From: Saprospiraceae bacterium | Lineage (GTDB): Bacteria; Bacteroidota; Bacteroidia; Chitinophagales; Saprospiraceae | DNA: 64,000 nt | Reading direction: 5' to 3' | Assembly (NCBI GenBank): GCA_041392805.1 | Contig: JAWKLJ010000002.1 | Span: forward strand, 3,487,001 to 3,551,000 | Part shown: piece after piece, positions 52,554 through 60,610 of the stretch | Layout of the letters: every line of letters starts with the position of its first letter | How positions within the stretch are numbered: the stretch's first letter is position 1 | Position numbers and translations under genes: made by a program | The notes under the pieces: generated by a model | Seen by the model: the letters and a program-made list of their open reading frames with translations, nothing else | Databases searched by the model: none | What the model was told of the DNA's origin: nothing

Positions 52554-53573
52554 CTATTTTAACTTTTGTGAAGAAGCACGAATAATTAATTCGGGCTGCA
52601 ATACGATTTGTCTGGGTACATAACTCGCTTTATTAGCTATACATTCCAAAAAGGCCCCTGCTGCTAGTCGCCCCATGTCTCTACCATGCTGATTGACTGT
52701 TGACATAGCGGGCTCTATGAAAGAGGTAAAGGGCTCATTTGCAAAACCAACTATAGCGATATCTTCAGGTATTCTGCAATGTTTTTTAAGGATCTGTAGA
52801 GCTCCTAAAGCGGCAAAATCACTAGAAGAAAAAATGGCATCTGGAAAATCATCGCTATCAATTAAGCGTTGTGCTGCGGCTCTCCCTTTTTCTATATCCG
52901 AAGGGCAGTTAACTACGCGACTCGGTTCAAATGCAATCCCTGCTTCTTGTAGGGCGGCTTTATATCCCCGCAAACGTTCCTGGTAGATTTTAATATCCTG
53001 GTCACCAGCAAAATGAATTATTTTCCGGCAGCCTTGTTCTATCAAATGGCGAGTGGCATCGTATCCCCCTTTAAAATCGTCAATGACCACTGTGCTCACG
53101 CCTAATTCGTCAATGGATCGGTCGAAAAGGATTAAGGGTATTTCCTCTTCTATGACCTTCTTGTATAATTCGATGTTTCCAGATGATCGAGTTACTGAGG
53201 CTATAATTCCATCTACCTGGGATCGAAACAAGGTATCTAAGGCTCTTTTTTCGAATTGAAGCTCATTATAAGTCTGGCACATGATAATTCCGTACCCTTC
53301 TCCTGCCACTTCCTCTTCAATTCCACGGATAATCGACGCAAAAATGCTTCGTTCGACAATAGGAACCAAAACACCAATATTCATGCTTTTGCCACTTCTA
53401 AGGGCAGCTGCAATATGGTTGGGCTTGTAGTTCATTTGCCGGGCCATCTCTACCACCAAGCGCTTCGTATCATCACTTATAGCAGGATGATTGTTTAAGG
53501 CCCGGGATACCGTCGAAGAGGTAACACTTAGTGCTCCGGCGATATCGTGAATGGTGGTTTTGTTCTTTTTCAT
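52554..53573 (-). CDS. LacI-family regulator of hexuronate genes
   Basis: 339 residues from ATG 53573 (MKKNKTTIHDIAGALSV; an earlier ATG at 53621 would cover the operator). TIHDIAGALSVTSSTVSRAL is the LacI HTH, followed by the hinge helix YKPNHIAAALRSGK. The ligand domain includes SMNIGVLVPIVERSIFASII and DAIFSSSDFAALGALQILKK. It precedes the SDR by 3 bases and so shares its transcript. Two palindromes with TGCAA-CCGA-TTGCA spacing lie just upstream, implying self-regulation. The inducer is probably a uronate or KDG. Confidence 0.92.
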   Translation of the reverse strand: MKKNKTTIHDIAGALSVTSSTVSRALNNHPAISDDTKRLVVEMARQMNYKPNHIAAALRSGKSMNIGVLVPIVERSIFASIIRGIEEEVAGEGYGIIMCQTYNELQFEKRALDTLFRSQVDGIIASVTRSSGNIELYKKVIEEEIPLILFDRSIDELGVSTVVIDDFKGGYDATRHLIEQGCRKIIHFAGDQDIKIYQERLRGYKAALQEAGIAFEPSRVVNCPSDIEKGRAAAQRLIDSDDFPDAIFSSSDFAALGALQILKKHCRIPEDIAIVGFANEPFTSFIEPAMSTVNQHGRDMGRLAAGAFLECIANKASYVPRQIVLQPELIIRASSQKLK

Positions 53574-53577
53574 GTAA

Positions 53578-53591
53578 TGCAACCGATTGCA
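53578..53591. promoter_or_regulatory. LacI-type operator, proximal
   Basis: TGCAACCGATTGCA, an inverted repeat of the LacI/GalR kind with a central CG, 5 bases before the regulator's start codon. Same core as the site at 53715. Confidence 0.75.
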
Positions 53592-53714
53592 CAAATGTAA
53601 GAAAGCTATTTGGAAAACCAAACACTATATGATAAAATTAACAAAATTTAGATAATAATTATGCTTTACATGTCTTTTAAGATATAAAACTAATAGATGA
53701 AGACTTAATTTTTA

Positions 53715-53728
53715 AGCAACCGATTGCA
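53715..53728. promoter_or_regulatory. LacI-type operator, distal
   Basis: AGCAACCGATTGCA, sharing GCAACCGATTGC with the proximal operator. Confidence 0.72.
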
Positions 53729-53889
53729 TTTCATAAATTATTTTTTTTGGCGGCCCAACCCAATTTAGTAGGCTAGATGTCTTGTAAATAAAGCCTTTTT
53801 GGTACCCAACTGTTTTTTTTTGAGATCCTAAAGAAGGTAGATTGTGCTTATTGGTGAAGAAATGAGCTCCAAATAAAATTTGTTGAATT

Positions 53890-54342
53890 ATGAACCGTAC
53901 TTCTTTTCTCTCTTTGCTTTTATTTTTCATTATCTTTTCATCTTGTCATAAGGTAGACCTATGTCATCTCCAGGGAGATATTCAAATCGGTCAAATAGAG
54001 GAGGTTCTTTCATTGGATTGCACTCTGTTTGGTGCTAACGATCAAATTATAAGGACGGAAGAGGAACTCCTAAACTTATTTGGGGACCTACCCTGCCAAG
54101 GAGATCTTCCGAGTATTGATTTTAGTCAGTTTACGCTACTTGGGCAATACGGAGGCGCAAGCGGTTGTCAGCGCTACTTTACTCGGCAACTTTATATTAA
54201 GCATGGGGCAAAAAACTACACTTTTACAGTTAAGGTGAGTGAGTGCGGCGGTTGTGAGCCTTTCGCCACTCAGTGGCATTGGGTTTTAGTGCCTACTTTG
54301 CCAGAGGATTATACAGTGGAATTTGTATTTCAGATTGTTTGA
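53890..54342 (+). CDS. Hypothetical lipoprotein
   Basis: 150 residues. Signal MNRTSFLSLLLFFIIFSSC with C19 lipidated. The mature part holds several cysteines (CHLQG, LDCTLFG, LPCQGD, SGCQRYF, ECGGCEP), suggesting disulfides in a small beta domain. No family known to me. It converges with the minus-strand PLP-protein gene, overlapping its 3' end by 13 bases. Confidence 0.68.
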   Translation: MNRTSFLSLLLFFIIFSSCHKVDLCHLQGDIQIGQIEEVLSLDCTLFGANDQIIRTEEELLNLFGDLPCQGDLPSIDFSQFTLLGQYGGASGCQRYFTRQLYIKHGAKNYTFTVKVSECGGCEPFATQWHWVLVPTLPEDYTVEFVFQIV

Positions 54343-55529
54343 TTTAATAAGGTCCATTCTTCCTGTATTTTTCCCTCTCTTATTGCCAACATTTGTCCAA
54401 ATTGTAACAGCACAAATTCACTTTGTTTTGGGCGCAGAAATACAAAATCGCCTGGGTTGAGGTCCATTTCGCCTGTGGAATTGACCATAGACTGGTTGGT
54501 GCTGGATCCAAACAATTTATTGCCGGAAAGGCCTGGTGGGTAGCAGTAATCTGCCATCCAAAGCCCTCCGTATATAAAGTAGGAGTTGCGATGTTTCCGA
54601 TCCAATCGATTCAATAATGACTTGAATTTTTCCAGACCGGGGATATTTGTTCCTTCCATTTTTTTCAAAACGGGTGTTGCAATAAAACAGGCGGGATCGT
54701 ATGCCGCAAGAGATGGAATATCGAAGTTGGTGGGTTTGACTAGGCAGGAACCGGCAGAAATATCGTTTAGGACCGAGTTAGCTGTTTGGTGCATGGAAAT
54801 CGTCGGGCTTCCAGCGCCATTGAAGCACAAGTTTTCGTGCCACAAATCACTAAAGTCGTCCTTTAAAACCGCTATATACTTTTTGTAGGTTTCGTTTGCT
54901 TTTTGGAAAGCCTTTTCTTTTGACATCACCCATTTAGGCAGTTTCACCACATGGGGGTCATATCCCATCAATCCGCTAAGCTGTAACTCATTGGGGTGAT
55001 TTCTCAGGAGAGTCAGTGCCGACTTTAATTGCGGAATGTCTGCAAAACCGCCCCGTCTGAGGCCGATGTCAATTTCCAGATTGACTCGAATTTTATGCTT
55101 GATTTTTTTAGCCAAATCGATGTATTCCTCCATGCGTTCTGTCGTGTCGACCAACCACTGAAGTTGTTTCGAAGGATCAAAGCCATTTTTATTATCAAGG
55201 GTCTCATAATAGTAACTGGCGGTGCGGATAGGCATGGGTTTTCCCATTAGGATATCAACGGTAGAATCGCACCACCGGCTAAGGTCACTGAGAAATGGCT
55301 GGTGAAACACCATTAAATGTTTGGTGTCAGCATAATCCATAATATATTTTATCAATTCAGGGGAAGGCAGGGACTTTACGACCAACCTAAATTGTGCTCC
55401 CTGTTTTAAACTGCGCTGGAGCACCGATATGTTTTTATCCAAACGGTCCAGGTCTATTAGCAAAAAAGGGATAGCTCTTTTGTAATCTTTTAGGCTGCTG
55501 CTGAGTGTATCAAAATAGTTTGAACGCAT
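54330..55529 (-). CDS. Alanine-racemase-like PLP-barrel protein (D-threonine aldolase / DSD1-like)
   Basis: 399 residues. PFLLIDLDRLDKNISVLQRS (20-39) then FRLVVKSLPSPELIKY, with K of VKS as the likely PLP lysine, is the opening of fold-type III enzymes. RVNLEIDIGLRRGGF, LSGLMGYDPHV and LNDISAGSCLV continue the barrel. The C-terminal beta domain ends in SEFVLLQFGQMLAIREGKIQ. These proteins act on D-amino or beta-hydroxy amino acids (D-threonine aldolase, D-serine dehydratase). It is the last of a tightly packed five-gene operon, 3 bases after the lactone oxidase. The exact reaction is open. Confidence 0.82.
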   Translation of the reverse strand: MRSNYFDTLSSSLKDYKRAIPFLLIDLDRLDKNISVLQRSLKQGAQFRLVVKSLPSPELIKYIMDYADTKHLMVFHQPFLSDLSRWCDSTVDILMGKPMPIRTASYYYETLDNKNGFDPSKQLQWLVDTTERMEEYIDLAKKIKHKIRVNLEIDIGLRRGGFADIPQLKSALTLLRNHPNELQLSGLMGYDPHVVKLPKWVMSKEKAFQKANETYKKYIAVLKDDFSDLWHENLCFNGAGSPTISMHQTANSVLNDISAGSCLVKPTNFDIPSLAAYDPACFIATPVLKKMEGTNIPGLEKFKSLLNRLDRKHRNSYFIYGGLWMADYCYPPGLSGNKLFGSSTNQSMVNSTGEMDLNPGDFVFLRPKQSEFVLLQFGQMLAIREGKIQEEWTLLNQTI

Positions 55530-55532
55530 ATC

Positions 55533-56852
55533 CTAAGTTTGAAAGGGAAATAAAAGCGAATTTAGATAGGGGCTTACAAATAAATTTTCGGGATCTTGGT
55601 TGGCTTGGTGTTCTAAAAACAAGCCCATTTTGGGGTATCGTTCGTTTAATTCATGTGCTGTTAGGGTATGTAATTTACCCCAATGTGGTCTGCCATCATA
55701 GGCTTTAAAGATATCTTCCAGGATTTTGAAATATTCCTTAAAAGGTTTTTTGTAGTACACATGGCAAGCAATATAAGCGCTATCGCGGCCATAGGCGGGG
55801 CTCAGGTAGATATCATCGCCTTTTACAAAGCGGTTTTCGATCGGAAAATGAACCTTAAATTGGTGTTTATCAAAACTTTTCTGCACTGCTTTCATTACCT
55901 CGGGATAGGCTTCGTAGGGTACACTATATTCCATTTCATTAAACTTAACGGCCCGGATGGTGGCGTAGATATGGTGGCTATAGGCCCTTTTGACATGGTG
56001 CCCCAAGGTGCTCGCTGCTATTTCAGAGACCCATTTGTTTTTGGAGGGGAAATAATAAGCCATTTCACAAAGCACTTTAAAGGCCATGTTTTCCAGGATG
56101 TACTCTTGTAGGATGCTACCCAGACCAATTTTATCTATTGGCTCCTGGGTAATGCTGGCTGATTTTCGCAAAACGTACTTGGTGTATGGCAACCAAAAAC
56201 ATTCGAAGTTTCGCGTATCGCGGTTGATCGCTTGGTAATTCAGCAAGAGATCATTTAATACCCCTTTTTCATAGACCATTTTTAGTTTGTAGGCGGGGAC
56301 ACATTGCAGGGTGACTTCGGTGATGATGCCTAAAACGCCTAAGGAAACTTGGGCGGCTTTGAACAGGGAGGGCAGTTCCGTTTCCGAACAATTGACTATC
56401 TCGCCAAGGCCATTTACAAAACGAATGGCTTTTACTTGGGTGCTGATAGTGCCCAGGGAAATACCCGTACCATGCGTACCTGTACTGATGGTTCCGGCGA
56501 TGGATTGGGTATCAATGTCGCCCAGGTTTTCCATTCCCAAACCTTGGCTGTACAACAATTCTCCCAGGTGTTTCAACCTGGTTCCACCTTTTACGGTGGC
56601 TTGGCAACTTTGTTGATCTACGGCAGTAAGACCTTGGAAATGGTCAAGACTAATGAGCACATCATCGGTAACACATAGTTGAGTAAAAGAATGTCCCGAA
56701 CCGATAATCCTGATTTTCTTTTTCCTATCCAGGGCATTTTTTACTATTTGTTGAATGGCTGCTTCCGATGTGGGATAAAGTACCTCAGCAGGTGTCCATT
56801 TTTCTACACCTGACCAATTTTTCATCAATTTGGATTTACTTACTGGGTCCAT
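55533..56852 (-). CDS. FAD-linked sugar-1,4-lactone oxidase family protein
   Basis: 439 residues. IRIIGSGHSFTQLCVTDDVL (48-67) is the FAD-binding PCMH motif. GMENLGDIDTQSIAGTISTG and THGTGISLGTISTQ complete it. The C-terminal ALO domain ends with RPHWGKLHTLTAHELNERYP. Family members oxidise L-gulono-, D-arabinono- or related lactones to ascorbate-like products. It overlaps the sulfatase 3' end by 17 bases, so they are co-translated. It may act on a sugar released by its neighbours. Confidence 0.88.
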   Translation of the reverse strand: MDPVSKSKLMKNWSGVEKWTPAEVLYPTSEAAIQQIVKNALDRKKKIRIIGSGHSFTQLCVTDDVLISLDHFQGLTAVDQQSCQATVKGGTRLKHLGELLYSQGLGMENLGDIDTQSIAGTISTGTHGTGISLGTISTQVKAIRFVNGLGEIVNCSETELPSLFKAAQVSLGVLGIITEVTLQCVPAYKLKMVYEKGVLNDLLLNYQAINRDTRNFECFWLPYTKYVLRKSASITQEPIDKIGLGSILQEYILENMAFKVLCEMAYYFPSKNKWVSEIAASTLGHHVKRAYSHHIYATIRAVKFNEMEYSVPYEAYPEVMKAVQKSFDKHQFKVHFPIENRFVKGDDIYLSPAYGRDSAYIACHVYYKKPFKEYFKILEDIFKAYDGRPHWGKLHTLTAHELNERYPKMGLFLEHQANQDPENLFVSPYLNSLLFPFQT

Positions 56853-58374
56853 CTCCTAATGCTGTTATTTGAAACCGTTCAATGGTGGCTGTTTGATGCT
56901 CCTTTATCATTATATCTTCTATTTGTTTAATGAGGTCAGGGTATTCAGCTGCCAGGTCTGTTTGTTCTCGGGGATCCGTCTCCAGGTTGAAAAGTTGAAT
57001 AGCCATGTTTCCTTTTTTGATATCCATTCGAATGGCTTTCCAGGGCCCCATTCTAACCGCTTGTTGTCCGTCGTATTCGGGGAATTCCCAATACAAATAA
57101 GGGTGCTCCTGCTGAGTTTGCCCCAAAAGGGTAGGTAAAAAGCTAATGCCATCGGTTCCAGGCGGTAGTGGCTGATTTGTCAATTCACAAATGGTAGGCA
57201 TCACATCATAAAAAGCAGAAATGTGATTGCTTTCCGTTCCCGCTTTAATTTTGTCAGGCCAACTGGCAATCATGGGCACTCGAATCCCGCCCTCGTGCAC
57301 AAAACCTTTGGCCCAACCATATTCCGTTTTGAAAGGTTTGGCACTGTCGAAAAAAGGCGTATCCGCGCCTCCGGTGTAGGTGGGACCATTGTCGCTGGAA
57401 AAAACAATTAAGGTGTTTTCGTATTTGCCTAAGGTTTTCAACTTTGCCACCAATTCACCTACTTGTTCATCCAAATAAGAAATCATAGCGGCGTAGGTGG
57501 CACGTGGACTGTAGTTAGGGAAATAGCTTTTTCCCGTATATGGTGCTTCTTCTCCTAGCTTTTTTTGATAGTACTCGACCCAACGCTGAGGGGCCTGCAA
57601 AGGAACATGTGGAATAGGGGAAGCATAATACAAGAAAAAGGGATTGGCGCCTGCGGTGTCCAGAAAGTTCAGGGCTTCCTTGTGCATCAGTTCCGGTGCA
57701 TACTCATTGAGTTGAAAATCCGCATAACTAGCAGGGTCGTTAGGGTCTGCTCCCTCAGCGAGGTTGGAATTGGGGCGCACCATTTTGTTATTCAGCAAAT
57801 GACGCTCTTCATTTCGCCAGAGGTGTAATGGATAAAGCGTATGGGCCTGCCTTTGGCAATTATAGCCATAGAAAAAATCAAAACCTTGTTTATTGGGGAC
57901 ACCTTCTGTGGTAGGGGCACCGAGTCCCCATTTGCCCACAGCGCCAGTGGTGTATCCTGCCGTTTGCAGTACTTCTGCCAGGGTAATTAAACTATCGGGA
58001 AGGGGCCGCTGGCCTTCTAGAAAGGGATTATCAAACATGGCTTTAAAATCCCAAACTTCTCCCCGTTCCCGCCATTCATCGTTTCCTCGGACGTAGGCAT
58101 GGCCGCTGTGTTGGCCAGTCAGGAGAATGCAACGAGCGGGGGCACAGACGGGGGCACCGGAATAATGCTGGGTAAAGCGCATGCCGCTTTGGGCCAGGGC
58201 GTCGAGGTTCGGCGTTTCGATCAGGGTTTGACCGTAGACGCCTAGTTCTCCGTAGCCGAGATCATCGGCCAGGATGTAGATAATATTAGGTAATGGCGGT
58301 GTGGTGGACTTCGGTTCTTCTTTACAGCCCAGGCTTAGTAAAGCTATGGTAAAAAAGTAGATAGGAAATTTCAT
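56836..58374 (-). CDS. Lipoprotein sulfatase (arylsulfatase A-like, S1)
   Basis: 512 residues. Signal MKFPIYFFTIALLSLGC with C17 lipidated. IIYILADDLGYGELGVYG supplies the metal-binding aspartates. VCAPARCILLTG contains the C-x-P-x-R maturation motif, with C77 becoming formylglycine. AVGKWGLG and FFLYYASPIPHVPLQAP add further active-site residues, and IVFSSDNGPTYTGG the distal metal site. It removes sulfate esters, usually from polysaccharides or glycosaminoglycans. It sits between a glycoside-hydrolase-like protein and a lactone oxidase. An anaerobic or FGE-type maturase is not in the window. Confidence 0.93.
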   Translation of the reverse strand: MKFPIYFFTIALLSLGCKEEPKSTTPPLPNIIYILADDLGYGELGVYGQTLIETPNLDALAQSGMRFTQHYSGAPVCAPARCILLTGQHSGHAYVRGNDEWRERGEVWDFKAMFDNPFLEGQRPLPDSLITLAEVLQTAGYTTGAVGKWGLGAPTTEGVPNKQGFDFFYGYNCQRQAHTLYPLHLWRNEERHLLNNKMVRPNSNLAEGADPNDPASYADFQLNEYAPELMHKEALNFLDTAGANPFFLYYASPIPHVPLQAPQRWVEYYQKKLGEEAPYTGKSYFPNYSPRATYAAMISYLDEQVGELVAKLKTLGKYENTLIVFSSDNGPTYTGGADTPFFDSAKPFKTEYGWAKGFVHEGGIRVPMIASWPDKIKAGTESNHISAFYDVMPTICELTNQPLPPGTDGISFLPTLLGQTQQEHPYLYWEFPEYDGQQAVRMGPWKAIRMDIKKGNMAIQLFNLETDPREQTDLAAEYPDLIKQIEDIMIKEHQTATIERFQITALGDGPSK

Positions 58375-58395
58375 TTTAAGATATGATTTTGTTGG

Positions 58396-60606
58396 CTATT
58401 CGAAAAAGAAAATCAATTGTTCTTGTGCGGGAACGTTGACAGGAATGCTAATGCTAAAATCCCTTTCCAGGTTATAGCGCACATCGGTTTTTCCTGCTGA
58501 TTTCACCACCACCTTATCTGTTAAACCCGTGTAATATAAAGGGACTTTTATTGTCTTTTGAAGAGGCTCGTCTAATGGATTAAATATAACGAGGGCTCCC
58601 TTTTCTTTTGCATTTGGATTGACCATGAGCCAGTAATCCAGGTCGCGGCCATCGGCACGCCTCAGGTGAATGAGGTCTCCCTCAAGGACTTCCCGATGTT
58701 GTTTAAACCAATCGACCTGGTGCAGGACCATTTGTTTTGTCGCCTCGGTGTCGAATAAGCGGGGACCTCGATAACAAGCCTGAACCCCGGCGCTCAAATT
58801 AGAAACCATCATTTTTTCGTAGTGATCCAGGTGTTCGCTAAGGGGTTCTATGGTGGCGGCGGCACCGCCGCCGTGGTACTCGGTCAAGGGGACAAACATC
58901 CAGCCCATCGTCGTCATTTTGGTCCAGGTGCCGTCAAAAATATTTTGGCGGGTATGGATGACTTGCTGTTCGCGGGGAAGGCTCCAATTGACTTCCCTGT
59001 AGCCCATGGCGCATTTGTTTCCGCCGGTCAGGTAATAGTAGTCTGGAATATTCAGGAAAATGCCCTTGGATCGGCACCATTGGTAAAATGTTGAAATGAC
59101 CTGGTATTGGTTCCAGCGGGAATCTTCGTAGCCGCGATGGCCGGGGTGGTGCGTGGCTATGCAAACATCACCGGGATAGGAACCGTCATGCTCCAATAAA
59201 GTAAAACCTGTTTTTTCATAGAATTGATATAGTTTTTTAAAATAGGCTTCGCCCCATTCGCTCCCAATGCAGGGAGAATTGCCAAAGGTAGGGGTCTCCC
59301 CTTCAGGCATCACGACATCTTGTCCATCGCCAATTTTCCGAGAAGCCAATAGGGAATACCCGCCAATCTCTACCCCCTTGCTTTTGGCATAATCGGCATA
59401 AGATTTCATTTTAGCCAAGTAGTCGTCACTATCGTCTTCTATATTAAACCCACTCCCAAACGTCAAAATGACCATTTCAAAACCTATCGCTGCACATTGG
59501 TCGATGGCTGTTTTCACCTGCTCCCAATCTGCAAAACGGGCATGCATCATCAAGGGATTCTCGGTGGTCCAGGGTGCCAAAAGGCGGTACATTCGGCGTT
59601 GTGCTAAGCCTTGTCGCTCCCTTTCGTAGCTATCGTGCGGTAAAACGAAGGTGCGAAAAGAGGTAAAAGTGTCGCCGGGAGCCAGGACCTGGGCGGGCCC
59701 CAGTTCAGGGCTGACCTTTAATAGACAAGGCGTTTGACGTAAATAGTTGACCTGGGTGGTGTAGTCTGGGTCGGGCTCCCAATGCACGACGTGGTGGTTG
59801 GCGTCTTTGGCATCCATGCTGGCAAAGGCATAGTCCGTTTCTACATGAATATTGGGAGGAGGGACGCCGTATTCGCGAGATTCGACCGCAGAGCCGTACT
59901 CTACGGCGGCCAGGATTTCGCTGGTGAAGGAATCAATGCTTAGGTTAGCCTTGCTTTCATTCACGACACTGATCCACTTGGCGATTACCGGGAGGCCATC
60001 GTATAATTCATAGTGAACGGTTAATTTCCCAGCCATTGGCAAGGAGTAATCCATGCTGAGGTGAACGCCTTTGGGTGGCCAGGTGGCTCCCTTGGCATGG
60101 TGACGTACTGCTTTCCACTCGAAAGGTGCTTCAGTGGGGCCGATACTAATGTTTTCGAGCGATAAGGCGGCCGTGTCCTTACTTAAGGCAGCAATCCAAT
60201 CTTCTTTAAGAAAAGCCAGGTTCGTTTGTCCAAGCAATCCGCCAACCTGGTAATGTTGTCCATTCAGCGAAATTTCGGCTTCTGGTTTGACGCCTCTGAG
60301 GATGGTTTGGCCGTTGATCAAGTTTTCGAAGCCGATGGTGGCTGCATTTGGCGAAAGGCGGAAGGTCCGGCGAATGAGGCCGTTGGAAAGCGTAATTTCA
60401 TCGGGGTGCTGACCGCGGAAAACACCAGCTTTGAAAGGGCTTGGATCCAGTAACCAATCCGGTAATTCTTGGGCTGCCCAGTCCGGTTCTGTGCCAAGAT
60501 TTTTATAGCCCTCTTTTTGGCTGAAACAGGGGGCCCATAGAAATAGACCTATCAGGCCAAGGAGGCATTTAATTGCGTATTGATTCATCTTAAAATTGGT
60601 CTTCAT
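58396..60606 (-). CDS. Secreted alpha-galactosidase-like (GH36/GH27-type barrel) protein
   Basis: 736 residues from ATG 60606, 4 bases after the acylase stop (an ATG at 60588 also gives a good signal peptide, MNQYAIKCLLGLIGLFLWAP). Cleavage is near CFSQ. An N-terminal beta-sandwich (LSPNAATIGFENLINGQTIL) precedes a TIM-barrel: FEMVILTFGSGFNIED, GFTLLEHDGSYPGDVCIATH and CAMGYREVNWSLPREQQVIH. HDGSYPGD would hold the candidate nucleophile Asp. The C-terminal part is a small beta domain. It resembles GH36/GH27-like or uncharacterised barrel families. The exact family and substrate need a profile search. Confidence 0.7.
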   Translation of the reverse strand: MKTNFKMNQYAIKCLLGLIGLFLWAPCFSQKEGYKNLGTEPDWAAQELPDWLLDPSPFKAGVFRGQHPDEITLSNGLIRRTFRLSPNAATIGFENLINGQTILRGVKPEAEISLNGQHYQVGGLLGQTNLAFLKEDWIAALSKDTAALSLENISIGPTEAPFEWKAVRHHAKGATWPPKGVHLSMDYSLPMAGKLTVHYELYDGLPVIAKWISVVNESKANLSIDSFTSEILAAVEYGSAVESREYGVPPPNIHVETDYAFASMDAKDANHHVVHWEPDPDYTTQVNYLRQTPCLLKVSPELGPAQVLAPGDTFTSFRTFVLPHDSYERERQGLAQRRMYRLLAPWTTENPLMMHARFADWEQVKTAIDQCAAIGFEMVILTFGSGFNIEDDSDDYLAKMKSYADYAKSKGVEIGGYSLLASRKIGDGQDVVMPEGETPTFGNSPCIGSEWGEAYFKKLYQFYEKTGFTLLEHDGSYPGDVCIATHHPGHRGYEDSRWNQYQVISTFYQWCRSKGIFLNIPDYYYLTGGNKCAMGYREVNWSLPREQQVIHTRQNIFDGTWTKMTTMGWMFVPLTEYHGGGAAATIEPLSEHLDHYEKMMVSNLSAGVQACYRGPRLFDTEATKQMVLHQVDWFKQHREVLEGDLIHLRRADGRDLDYWLMVNPNAKEKGALVIFNPLDEPLQKTIKVPLYYTGLTDKVVVKSAGKTDVRYNLERDFSISIPVNVPAQEQLIFFFE

Positions 60607-60610
60607 TCGT

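Larger units (their letters stand above)
53574..53889. other. Regulatory intergenic region
   Basis: 316 bases between the divergent regulator gene and the 150-aa lipoprotein gene. It contains two operators (53578-53591 and 53715-53728) 124 bases between, a spacing compatible with looping. Otherwise AT-rich with no gene. Confidence 0.65.
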
